This document shows, piece by piece, positions 8,221 to 17,087 of a DNA stretch of 64,000 bases. Both the position numbers and the translations under genes were made by a program. Numbering within the stretch: position 1 is the first letter of the stretch; every line of letters begins with the position of its first letter. The stretch comes from Chrysophaeum taylorii (taxonomy: Eukaryota > Sar > Pelagophyceae > Pelagomonadales > Pelagomonadaceae): assembly GCA_029834535.1 (NCBI GenBank), contig JAQMWT010000404.1, forward strand, positions 62,001 through 126,000, in the 5' to 3' direction. Below the pieces are notes generated by a model that was given only the letters and a program-made list of their open reading frames with translations, had not been told where the DNA came from and made no database searches.

Positions 8221-10224
8221 ATGCGCTTTGTCGCGCTCGTCTCGGGGGGCAAAGACAGCGTGTTCTCAATCATCGAAAGCGAACGATGCGGGCACGAGCT
8301 CGTCGCGTGCGCGAACCTGTTTCCCGAAGGAGGCGAGGAGATCGATTCGTGGATGTACCAGAGCGCGGCCCACGTTGTGGTCCCGGGGATTGCCGAGTGC
8401 CTGGGAGTGCCCCTGTTTCGGCGTGCAATTCGGGGCGAGGCCAAGAGTCGCGAGCTCCAGTATGCGAGCGTCGATGGGGACGAAGTCGAGGACCTCTACG
8501 CGTTGCTGGCCGACGTAAAACAAGCTGTTCCCGCCGTCGAAGCCGCGTCGTGCGGCGCGATCCTGTCGACGTATCAACGAACGCGAGTCGAGGACGTGTG
8601 TCGTCGGCTTGGACTCAGGTCGTTAGCCTACTTGTGGCAGCGCGACCAGCGCGAGGTGTTGCGCGAGATGTGCCGGGTCCTGAGGCCGGTCATCGTCAAG
8701 ACGGCCTCGATGGGCCTCGAACCGGGCGAGCACTTAGGTCGGACGGTCGACGCCGCGCTAAGGCGCGACTTCGAGCGCTTCAACGCGTCCTTTGGCTTCC
8801 ACGAGTGCGGCGAGGGCGGCGAGTACGAGACGATTGTGGTTGATTCCGCGCGATTCTCCAAGCGCCTCGTCCTCGATCGAACCGAACGCCTAGGTCCGGC
8901 CGACGTCCCCAGAGGCTGCGGCGCCGTCGGGGTTCTCAAGGTCCTCGCCTGGCACACCGAGCCCAAGGAGGGGACATTCTTCGTCCACGACGTTGAGGAC
9001 GCATCACCGTATTGCGACGACGACGACGACGAAGAAGAAGCGCGACCGCCCGAGACGGGAGTCTCCGCGGCGCCAAAGACTCGGCGAGTCGTCGCGCTCG
9101 CGTCGCTGCCCTCCACCACCACGTCGTCGACGGTGTCGAGTTGCGCCGCGACCTCCGGATTGGTGTCGGTGTCGCTGGTGCTGCGCCGCTGCGGGGGCGA
9201 GACGGCCCGGCTCGTGGGCGACGCGCTCGAGAGCGCGCGCGCTGCTCTCGCCGCGCGCGGCGCGAGCTTTTCGGACTGCTACTACGCGCACCTGTACGTC
9301 TCCAACATGCGGGACTTCGAGGCGGCGAACGGGGCGTACGCAGCGGCCTTCGGCGCGGCGTCGTCGTCGCAGGTGCCGTCGCGCGCGTGCGTGGGTCTCG
9401 CGGGCGCGGCGGTCGCGGTCGACGTGGACGCGGTCGTCGGGAGGTCCCGGTCGGTCCTCGACGTCAAGTCGGTCTCGCGATGGGCTCCCGTGTGCATCGG
9501 CCCATACTGCCAGGCGAACGTCGTCTCGGGCGCGCTCGTCTTCGTCGCGGGTCAGATTGCGTTGGATCCTCCGACGATGCGGCTCGACGAGGCGACGGAC
9601 GACTTGGATCTGTGCCTGCGCCACGTCAACGCCGTCCTCAAAGCCTCGCCCTGCGACTCGAGCCTCGACCACGTTCTGTCGTATGTCGTCTACGTCGTAG
9701 ACGCTGCGGAGCTCGAACGCTCCGAGAGACTCCCGCGGCCCGTCGTCGCCGTCGCCGTGCCCGAGCTCCCGGCGAAGGCGCGCGTCGAGGTCCAGGTGGT
9801 CGCTGCGACGGCCGCTGCCGCGCCGCTCTTCCAGCGGCGCGACGTGACGTACGAAAGTTCCACGGGATTTGTGGACGCGTCAGTCTCGGCGGCCCCGCGG
9901 GCCGCGTGCGTCGCCGCGCTCGGCGTCGACGCGGACGCCGCCGCGCTCCTGGCCGCCTGCGTCCATATTCTGAGGGATTCGGGCTTGCGCTACGAGCACT
10001 GGACCCGCCTCCGCGTCTTCGTGAGATGGCGGGACCGCGACGCCTGGGACGCGAAAATTCGGTCGGGCCTCGCCTCCCTCGTGCCCGAACGCTCGCGACT
10101 CGCGGGCCCTGCCGTCTCCGTGGTGCCCGTAGACGCGGTCGGTGCCACCCAATGCTGCGCGCACCTCGTTGCCTGCGACCCTGATAAGCTGGATGCCGAC
10201 CTCTGGCTTCGAAGGCCGGTCTGA
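8221..10224 (+). CDS. DPH6: Diphthine-ammonia ligase with C-terminal RidA-like domains
   Basis: Catalyses the ATP-dependent last amidation of diphthamide on elongation factor 2, in the cytosol. 667 residues. The N-terminal ATP pyrophosphatase domain (about 1-230) shows the PP-loop SGGKDS at residues 8-13 and the conserved GEGGEYETIVVD near 200. Two YjgF/RidA-like domains follow (about 280-400 and 410-540), for example WAPVCIGPYCQAN and LVFVAGQIALDP. The same architecture is known for yeast and plant Dph6, whereas animal DPH6 often lacks the tail. A DDDDDEEE linker separates the parts. The ATG at 8221 is chosen because MRFVALVSGGKDS starts the domain directly. Confidence 0.93.
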   Translation: MRFVALVSGGKDSVFSIIESERCGHELVACANLFPEGGEEIDSWMYQSAAHVVVPGIAECLGVPLFRRAIRGEAKSRELQYASVDGDEVEDLYALLADVKQAVPAVEAASCGAILSTYQRTRVEDVCRRLGLRSLAYLWQRDQREVLREMCRVLRPVIVKTASMGLEPGEHLGRTVDAALRRDFERFNASFGFHECGEGGEYETIVVDSARFSKRLVLDRTERLGPADVPRGCGAVGVLKVLAWHTEPKEGTFFVHDVEDASPYCDDDDDEEEARPPETGVSAAPKTRRVVALASLPSTTTSSTVSSCAATSGLVSVSLVLRRCGGETARLVGDALESARAALAARGASFSDCYYAHLYVSNMRDFEAANGAYAAAFGAASSSQVPSRACVGLAGAAVAVDVDAVVGRSRSVLDVKSVSRWAPVCIGPYCQANVVSGALVFVAGQIALDPPTMRLDEATDDLDLCLRHVNAVLKASPCDSSLDHVLSYVVYVVDAAELERSERLPRPVVAVAVPELPAKARVEVQVVAATAAAAPLFQRRDVTYESSTGFVDASVSAAPRAACVAALGVDADAAALLAACVHILRDSGLRYEHWTRLRVFVRWRDRDAWDAKIRSGLASLVPERSRLAGPAVSVVPVDAVGATQCCAHLVACDPDKLDADLWLRRPV

Positions 10225-10267
10225 ATGAATCAATGAATCAAAAAGGAATGAAGGAATGAATGAATGA
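10224..10267. repeat. (AATG/AATC)n microsatellite
   Basis: Imperfect GAATGAATCAATG-type repeats starting in the stop codon of DPH6. The same simple repeat fills an intron at 13.86-13.92 kb. Confidence 0.9.
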
Positions 10268-10371
10268 GTATATGCGACCACGTGGGTTCGGTTGATGAGA
10301 GAGATGTCGTAGCACAATGTGGGACGCGTGTAACTAGTATTGGAACATCATCATCATCATTGCACAAAGAG

Positions 10372-12417
10372 ATGAAGCGGACGCGGTCGACGACGGCGTC
10401 CTCGACGGAGGTGGTGACGATCGAAGAGAGCTTGGGAGAGGCCGTGCGGATGCTGTCGTCGATGCCAATCGAAGAGGAGGAGGTCGTTCCAGAGGATGAT
10501 GACGTGGACGAGGTGGAGGCTCGGTCGCGGGTGTTGCGGGCGTGGGCGAGCGAGGAGCACCTGGCTCTCGGGGACGAGACCGAGTTCCAGAAGCGGTTCG
10601 AAACCGTCGAGCAGATCGGGCGCGGGGCGTTCAGCGTGGTGAGGCTATGTCGGGACGCTTCGAGCGGCGAAGAGGTCGCGGTCAAGTCGATCGACATGCG
10701 GCCGTTGCGGCTGCGGAGCGACTTTTCGCCGCGGCGGCTGCTGCGCGAAGCCACCATCCTGTCGCGGCTCGATCACCCGAACATTGTCGCGTTCAAGGGG
10801 TGCTACGAGGGGCCCGAGTGCCTGCGTCTCGTGATGGAGCGGCTCGCGGGGCGCGAGTTGTTCCAGGTCATCCTCGAACGAGAGGCCCTCGACGAGCCCG
10901 CGGCAAAGGTGGTGCTCCGGCAACTAGCGAGCGCCCTCGCTTACCTCCACGCGCGACGCATCGTCCACCGCGACGTTAAACCGGAGAACGTGTTCGTGCT
11001 CGACGACGACGAGCAGTCGCCGACGGTCAAGCTGATCGACTTTGGGCTGTCGAAAGTTGTCGACAATTCGACCGAGCTCGAGGAGGACTTCCACCTCGAA
11101 GCATCGGTGGCCAAGACGTTCGTCGGGACCCCGTGCTACTTGGCGCCCGAAATCGAGCAGATCCACCGCGGAGCGGCGACCAAGAGGTTCTACGGCGTCG
11201 AGGTCGACGCGTGGTCGCTCGGTGCCGTTTTGTACGTGATGCTCGTCGCGCGCTTTCCCGAGTTCGACCGGTCCCACGGGCGACAGCAAGTGAAAACAGA
11301 CGCCCCCTACTGGTCCAAGATCTCGCCCGAGGCCAAGCATTTGGTCTCGCGGCTCATGACCTACGAAGCGTCCAAGCGACTCGCGTGCCGCGACGCCCTC
11401 GACCACTCGTGGTTGGGCGGCGGCCACCAAATCGCATCGTCCCCCGCGGCTCTCGTGGCCCCACCCCCGGCGGCCCTGACGGCCCGGGGGTCCTCGTTCG
11501 AAGTCGAGAGCCTTCTCGATCTTCAGCAGACGATCGCCGTCTGCCTCAACAACGCGCGCTCGACCTACGGCCACGACCCTGAGATCTCCGCCACAATCCG
11601 CAAGTGCGTCGTGATGTGCCGCGCGCAGTTCCTCGAAAACACAAAACTCCTCAAGCACATCGAGCACACGGCCTCCTCTGTCCTCGACATCCACGACGAC
11701 CTCGAACTCGCCGTCGATACGGGCCAGCTCGCCCTCGCCCACGACCTCCTTAGATCCGTCAGAACTTGGGTCACAAACCTCCGCGTCGCCGTCACGGCGG
11801 TCCAGGCGGGCAACAAGGACCAGATAATGCACCTCCACGCGGCCATCTCGCAGGTCGAACGCACCAGGCCCCTCCTCAAACCACCCGACGACGACGACGT
11901 CGTCGACGACGATTCCGAGCCGAGACCCGTCGACCCCATCGGCCTCTGCGAGGACGCAGACATGGTCCACGGCCCCCTCCACAAGTTCGCCCAAGACACC
12001 GACCGCCCCTGCGTCGCCTACGCCTGCGCCGCCGTGCGACACCGCCTCCACCGCCAACCAGCTGCTAATCGGGCCGCGCCAAGCGCCCGATCCGGCTGCG
12101 AGCTCTTCCGCACCGCCCTCGATCACCTCGAGCGCGTCGACGTCGTCCTCGAGCGCCTCGCCCTCCTCTGGGGCAACACAGAGGTCATCTTCGACCTCAT
12201 CATACAAAAATCTGAACACATCGACAAGTTCGTCGACTACACCGCCGAACCAAAACTTGCCGATCGCTTCCGCCACCGCCTCCACGACTACAAACGATTC
12301 TGGCTCCAGGTCCACGACACGTCCAGAACACACCTCGCCAACTCCCGAAACCCACTCCCAGCCGACAATCCTCCCATCGCCGACATGCTCCCCTCCTCTC
12401 TCATCGCCTACTCCTAA
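10372..12417 (+). CDS. CAMK-like serine/threonine protein kinase with a long helical C-terminus
   Basis: 681 residues from the ATG at 10372. An in-frame ATG at 10264 would add 36 low-complexity residues next to a microsatellite and is less likely. The kinase domain spans about residues 75-345: GRGAFSVV glycine loop, VAVKSIDM lysine, HRDVKPENV catalytic loop (about 198), KLIDFGLSK, activation segment TFVGTPCYLAPE and SLGAVLYVMLVARFP. The activation loop and the APE-to-W spacing resemble CAMK-group kinases such as Chk2/RCK. The roughly 300 C-terminal residues are mostly helical with no domain I recognise; no EF-hands or FHA domain are visible. It is preceded by an acidic N-terminus (EEEEVVPEDDDVDEVE). 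Catalytic residues are intact. Target and pathway are unknown. Confidence 0.88.
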   Translation: MKRTRSTTASSTEVVTIEESLGEAVRMLSSMPIEEEEVVPEDDDVDEVEARSRVLRAWASEEHLALGDETEFQKRFETVEQIGRGAFSVVRLCRDASSGEEVAVKSIDMRPLRLRSDFSPRRLLREATILSRLDHPNIVAFKGCYEGPECLRLVMERLAGRELFQVILEREALDEPAAKVVLRQLASALAYLHARRIVHRDVKPENVFVLDDDEQSPTVKLIDFGLSKVVDNSTELEEDFHLEASVAKTFVGTPCYLAPEIEQIHRGAATKRFYGVEVDAWSLGAVLYVMLVARFPEFDRSHGRQQVKTDAPYWSKISPEAKHLVSRLMTYEASKRLACRDALDHSWLGGGHQIASSPAALVAPPPAALTARGSSFEVESLLDLQQTIAVCLNNARSTYGHDPEISATIRKCVVMCRAQFLENTKLLKHIEHTASSVLDIHDDLELAVDTGQLALAHDLLRSVRTWVTNLRVAVTAVQAGNKDQIMHLHAAISQVERTRPLLKPPDDDDVVDDDSEPRPVDPIGLCEDADMVHGPLHKFAQDTDRPCVAYACAAVRHRLHRQPAANRAAPSARSGCELFRTALDHLERVDVVLERLALLWGNTEVIFDLIIQKSEHIDKFVDYTAEPKLADRFRHRLHDYKRFWLQVHDTSRTHLANSRNPLPADNPPIADMLPSSLIAYS

Positions 12418-13260
12418 TTTTTACGGACGGGAGGACCCTCGGTCTCCTCCTCGTTGCTTCCTGTGGTGGTGCTGGTGCTGGTGGTGGTGCTGGTGGTGGT
12501 GGTGGTTCTTTCTCACTCCGCGTGCTGATAGACCGATAATTCAGAGATCAATCGATCCCGCAAAAAAAAAAACAAACAAAGCCCACAGTTTTCTCTGGCT
12601 GTGCCGGCCGGACGCATTATCTATGATGATGATGCTGCTGCTGCTGATATCGCGTTTCTGGGGTGCCTGCACCATCCATGTGCACCGGTCGCAGATGTTT
12701 GAACTCTCATAATGCACCATTCGCATCCACGCGGAATACCAGTGGCAGCACCAGAGGGATGAGGCTCGGATGAAGCTTCTCAGGACGCGCGTTAAAGAGG
12801 CGGCGGATCCTAATACAAGCCGTCTCTGTCTAACAATTGAGGCAAAAAAAAATTATAATGTGGGATATCATTGACATGATGTCGTGAATGCGGGCAAATG
12901 AGTGGGCCCACACAGCCGCGTAATAAACTGCCCTCGGAGTCGCTTGCTTTGGCAAGCGCGGACGTCCTCGCCACTTCTTTTTTTAACGTGAAGCCTGTGA
13001 GTAATAATAATTGGCCTTTGTTGAATGGAATGGGTACAAGTTCTTCCTGCTGCGCGGCGACCAAGCGCTTGGTTGTGTAGTACAGAAAATTACCTCCAAG
13101 CTAGCGTGGGATGTGACCCACAACAAAAAACTCTCTGGTCAGTTCATTCATAACCAGGGCCGCAATCCTTTGTCGCGACACTGCGCGCGTACCAATGTAT
13201 ACATATTGTTAGTCCAGGGAGTTGGTGAGAAAGGCAAGGCGAACTTTGCGTGGATGGCCG
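12418..13260. other. Gene-free stretch with a GGT-rich microsatellite
   Basis: Includes a (GGTGGTGCT)-type low-complexity tract at about 12464-12512 and an A-run near 12562. Short open frames at 12810-13460 lack recognisable features. The right part is probably the 3' flank of the minus-strand gene that follows. Confidence 0.5.
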
Positions 13261-15246
13261 TCAAGGATCGATGTCAACGCAAGCGACTCCCGCCGAGGCA
13301 ATCATCGCGTCGACCTCGGCGTCGTCTGGGGTGTGTTGAGGACTTTGCTGGTGGCAGCCGTCGGTTCGCCCGAAAAGACCTCCGCGAAAAAGCCGGTGAG
13401 ATCATCACCCATATGGTCAATGGAGATATCCTGCACAACGAAACGAATCTGCACTGACGGTGGGTCCTCGCACGTACGAAATGAACGCGCTTCGTCACAC
13501 AGTCCAGTCGATCAGTTTGTCGTGTCGTGGTTTCTTGCGCTTGGCACACGCAATCGTGACGGCAAAGTCGGGCGTGGTCACACCTGGTGGCGAGTAATAT
13601 TGGGATTGAGACGTGGCGGGACTCACTGATCGAGTCGAGGGCCCTGCCCGTGAGCAACTCCCCCGTGTTTGACGCCGTGACGACGACGTCTTTCGCAGTG
13701 TAGGCGACGCTCTTTTCAAAGATGCGCCGACCCTCCACAAAGACTTTGGCAAATGAAAGCCTGTTGTGAGCGCGCTCATTGAGACGCGAATCGAAGCCGC
13801 ACGGGAGCGCGGCCTGAAAAACTACGTCCTTCGTCTTGTTTATGATGGCAAACCTGCGAAGAATGAATGAGTGAATGAATGAATGAATGAGTGAATGAAT
13901 GAATGAATGAATGAATGAATGATTGCGGTTCTGCTCGAAATCGAACAGAATTACCCGCTCAGCCAGTGCGTCGCTTGCTTTGGAGGGCTTCCGAGGCCTT
14001 TCGCAAGCAGTTCGTATTTAGGGCCCCAAGTAGCGAGGTCCAGGTGATGGGCAGCCACATATCGAGTGTGCCAAATGGTGTTTCGATGTGCGGGTCGCCA
14101 TGATTCGCGTGACCGACACCAACCGTGACGATAGCCGTGAGATCGCCCATATCTTGTACGAAGTCATCTGCGGTCGCGATCCCATTGGTAATAGTCAGAA
14201 TCTTGTACGCAAAGCCGTCGAATCCCGAAAAGCACCTGTCCGGCGTGAAGGTGATCGTATTGTCGGCGTTGCTGACGACCTCGCCATTCAAGGGCTCTTC
14301 AATAATTTCAACTCCAGCGACAACGGTATCGCGAGGGAGTTTCGCGAGATCGTCATTATCATGGATGTTGATTTTGACGGGCGTACTTCGTTCTGTGGTT
14401 ACCTCGTCGTCGAAGGCGACGCGAGTTGTCGTAGATGGCGAGGACGTGGGTTCAGGGATTGGAAATGGCGAAGGTGGTGGCGAGGGCTGCGACGACGGGC
14501 CGACTGTGGGCAGATTCAGGCCTTCGGTGGTATCAAAGCTCGACGGTTAGTCAGCATGCCCGTGGGCTGGCATGTGAAGATGGTCGGCCCAAACTCGGGG
14601 GAAATGGCCGCCCCAGACTCATACAAACGCCGATTTCGAACCGCATCCGATCCGGATCCACATCACTTGCTGATCCATCAACGGGATACCATCCATCGAT
14701 GGGATAGCCATCCCATCCTGGATACCCATCAACGGGAGGATACTCCTGAAATGGAGGAAGAGGATTCTGCACTTCGTTGGCACCCCCCTCGGCCAAGTTC
14801 CCGAGTTGCCACGATATCTCGTTAGGAAAAAACCCTCGTGTGACGGTGATAGCGTACGACCCGGGTACGTCGCAATGTATGCACACGGCCTGCGTTTCTT
14901 TTGAGCCAGAGGGCAGCGTGCCTCGCTCTACCTCGCAACTCGGACACGCTGCGTTTCCGATCGCGAAGCACCCCCGTTCCAGCCGTCACCCCACGAGTCA
15001 TACTTTTTATTAAAGTCGACCAAGATACCAGTGCAAGACGACTCGTCGGAGAAGGTCGTCTCGCAGTCACCCGTCGTGTAATAGTAGTAGTTGTTGTTTT
15101 CCTTTCCCATGGGCGGCGGCGGAAGGCCGCTTTCGTCTCCAGTAGAAACTGTTCATAATCTGGATTCGACGACACTGCGACTCGCCGACGACGCACGAGG
15201 CGTTGACGAACACGGCGACGAGCGTCAAGATCCGCGACTTCGTCAT
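13261..15246 (-). CDS. Secreted multi-domain protein: YDSWGDGWNG domain, cadherin-like repeat, GDPH segment (multi-exon, several frame breaks)
   Basis: Starts with a signal peptide (MTKSRILTLVAVFVNASC, ATG at 15246). The segments that follow on the minus strand keep a consistent order but change frame: CETTFSDESSC with YDSWGDGWNG (about 15060-14980); CFAIGNAACPSC, then VCIHCDVPGSYAITVT and PNEISWQLGN (to about 14800); a proline/tyrosine-rich linker; a cadherin-like tandem repeat (VAFDDEVTTERSTPVKINI to FTPDRCFSGFDGFAYKI, about 14420-14195); then HGDPHIETPFGTLDMWLP (about 14110). More exons are readable: one at about 13842-13630 (ALPCGFDSRLNE, VFVEGRRIFEKSVAY), then PDFAVTIACAKRKK after a GTGAGT...CAG intron, then IRFVVQDISIDHMGDDLTGF. 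Some shifts are introns; the one at the GGGGG run after WNGG looks like a 1-nt deletion. The exact exon map and the end are uncertain, and the gene may be decaying. Confidence 0.5.
13857..13923. repeat. (GAATGAAT)n microsatellite inside an intron
   Basis: About 65 bp of GAAT/GAGT repeats. On the minus strand it lies just before the TTCTTCGCAG acceptor of the exon beginning FAIINKTKDVV, so it occupies an intron of the secreted-protein gene. Confidence 0.85.
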
Positions 15247-15318
15247 CGAAATGGCAAAATATGAGAACTCTGGAAAGTTCCGCGCACGTCGGTACATACA
15301 GAGTAAAAGGAGTGTGAA

Positions 15319-15375
15319 GTTTGCAACCTCTAAAATTTGATCAACGGAAATTCTCACGAAGTTTGAACTCTGAGT
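15319..15375. promoter_or_regulatory. AAGTTTG motif group upstream of the secreted-protein gene
   Basis: Three AAGTTTG/AATTTGATCA motifs lie 70-130 bp upstream of the minus-strand ATG at 15246. They belong to the TGAYCAAACTT motif family that forms larger clusters at 26.7, 58.1 and 60.3 kb. A regulatory role is inference. Confidence 0.3.
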
Positions 15376-15810
15376 GTAGAGGTTTCTGTAGTGCAGTGGT
15401 GAAAAAGTCACTGAAGAACCATCCCGCCTCACCGTGTGAGTGTGGCATGTAAGAGTTCAGGGAACAGGTTAGTTCCCTTAGCCTCAGCACACGACAGACG
15501 GCACGTGGAATCACACCTAGTTTTATATGTAAGACTACGTACCTTACGAGACGCACTAATCCACATTGAGGAGTGTGAGCTCAACTCAGCGGCGCGAAAG
15601 GGAAGGAGAATGGTAAGGGAGAGATGTCGTTCTCAACGGCAGCGTGCCCCGAGTGCGCGTCACTGCCGCCGCGCACTCTCTGTTGGCATGTGCTGCTTTT
15701 CCTACAACATTTTCTTCTTTGCCTAGTGCGTGCGAGGGAGCGAACGACTGAGGTCCGTGGGCGCAGAGGCTGAAGGCGATTCTTGGCGGACAAGCCCTTG
15801 CCTACCTGCA

Positions 15811-16951
15811 TCAGCGCGAGGATGAGTCGGAGCGTGAAGGTGACTCGGGTGACTCGGTGCGTGAAGATACTTCGGATGAGTCGAAGCGTGAAGGTGACTC
15901 GGGTGAGTCGGTGCGTGAAGATACCTCGGATGAGTCGGTGGATGAAGGTGACTTGGGTGAGTCGGTGCGTGAAGATGATTTGGTCTGTCCAACCTGGGTG
16001 AGGGACTCTCCAACTAACTAACATACTTCAGACCTCTCCCGAGCAAAGGAGCATAGAGCGTGGGAGCCAGGCCGGACCGACAGGAGCCAGTCCAGAACGA
16101 CGGGTCTGTAGACGAGGGGCGCTGAAAGGTGGGTCGGCGGAGAGTGATCATCAGGCTTGTGGCCATGCGACGCGGACCGCGATGTGACTGACAACCAACT
16201 CGTCGATAACCTTCCGTCTGCGCCCCCCGGCCATACCCCGTCCCACTGCGAACGTTCCGGGTGCCAACAGGCCCGCCCGGGAGGCGAACAGGTGCCAACC
16301 TACGCCGGGAGGGCGGATACCCTCGCAAGGCTCAGGATTCATGAGGCACCGTCCTCCATCGCAACCATGCGGTCGGCGATCAGGGTAAGAACTGTCCAGC
16401 CTGGGTGAAGAACAGGGTCACGAGACCTCCAACCACAGCCGCCAGCATGTAAGCCCCTTGATGACCACCTCGGTTGCGATGACGTCGACCGTCGACTTGA
16501 GAGACGACAAGTCGGTCGATATCATGTCGATTTTCGTCCCGAGAGACGAGATCTCCATGGACAAATTCGAATTCGTGTTCGACACGTTCTCGGTTCAGAC
16601 ACCGATCCTGCAAGCGCCAAGAAGGGCAGCCACGCCGAGTAAGAATACGGCCGGTCCAAGGAGTAGGAATACGGCCGGTCCAAGAAAGTCTTCGCCAACG
16701 GGTCGCTGCGGCGGTGGGTCAGGAGGGCGGACCAGATCACACCCCCCGAGTGAGGGCTCATCGCCCGCAAGCGATCGGAGGGCCGGAGCGCGGCGCTCAC
16801 AGCCCGGGCGAGCGAGAGCGTCGCTCGCACGAACCGCCACGCCGGCACGTGGGAGGACGAAAGCCGTTCCCGACCCGGCGAAGAGCACGAGGAGCGTGCG
16901 TGTCAAGTGGTGACATCTTCCTCGGTGCTCCCAGCGTCCACGCGATGCCAT
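15811..16951 (-). pseudogene. Plastid-type targeted membrane protein gene interrupted by a SINE-like insertion
   Basis: ATG at 16951 gives a signal segment (HLTRTLLVLFAGSGTAFVLP) whose AF motif resembles secondary-plastid transit signals, then FLGPAVFLLLGPAVFLLG, encoded by a 24-bp tandem duplication. Downstream, one frame encodes a coiled coil (MEISSLGTKIDMISTDLSS, LKSTVDVIATEVVIKG) and the next frame a membrane segment (AYMLAAVVGGLVTLFFTQ), so a one-base shift separates them. The frame then enters retroposon sequence and stops (QFLP, TGA at about 16384). Beyond the insertion the same frame resumes at 16001 as LTQVGQTKSSSRTDSPKS, continuing as serine-rich tandem repeats to TGA at 15811-15813. 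The pre-insertion protein probably had this tail. Function unknown. Confidence 0.45.
16012..16390 (-). mobile_element. SINE-like retroposon, near full-length copy
   Basis: About 380 bp on the minus strand running from CTTACCCTGATCGCC to a TTAG-type tail at 16012-16020. It matches the copies at 23.4 and 53.1 kb along its length. Related flanks, CTGTCCAACCTGGGTGA at 15985 and CTGTCCAGCCTGGGTGA at 16392, suggest a diverged target-site duplication inside coding sequence. Confidence 0.8.
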
Positions 16952-17087
16952 CGCAACACAAGGTTGAGTAGAAGGGACGGGGCGGGGACGGTGCGGTTCG
17001 GGCACAGGGGGGGGAAAAAGTGAAACATTTTTTTTTCTCTTAGCATGTACCAGCTGCCCATTGAAAACATTTAAAGCGGTGTCCACT
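16952..17087. promoter_or_regulatory. Short divergent upstream region
   Basis: Only about 136 bp separate the minus-strand ATG at 16951 from the plus-strand ATG at 17088. The interval contains a G-run and a T-run (17029-17037). A shared promoter is inferred from spacing; no core element is recognised. Confidence 0.4.

Noticed and set aside
10924-12333. 469-residue frame antisense to the CAMK-like kinase
   Set aside because: Same effect of GC-rich codon use. No domain is visible on the minus strand.
16458-16913. Plus-strand ORF over the plastid-type membrane gene
   Set aside because: The minus strand carries the signal peptide, coiled coil and membrane span in order. The plus frame is compositionally random.
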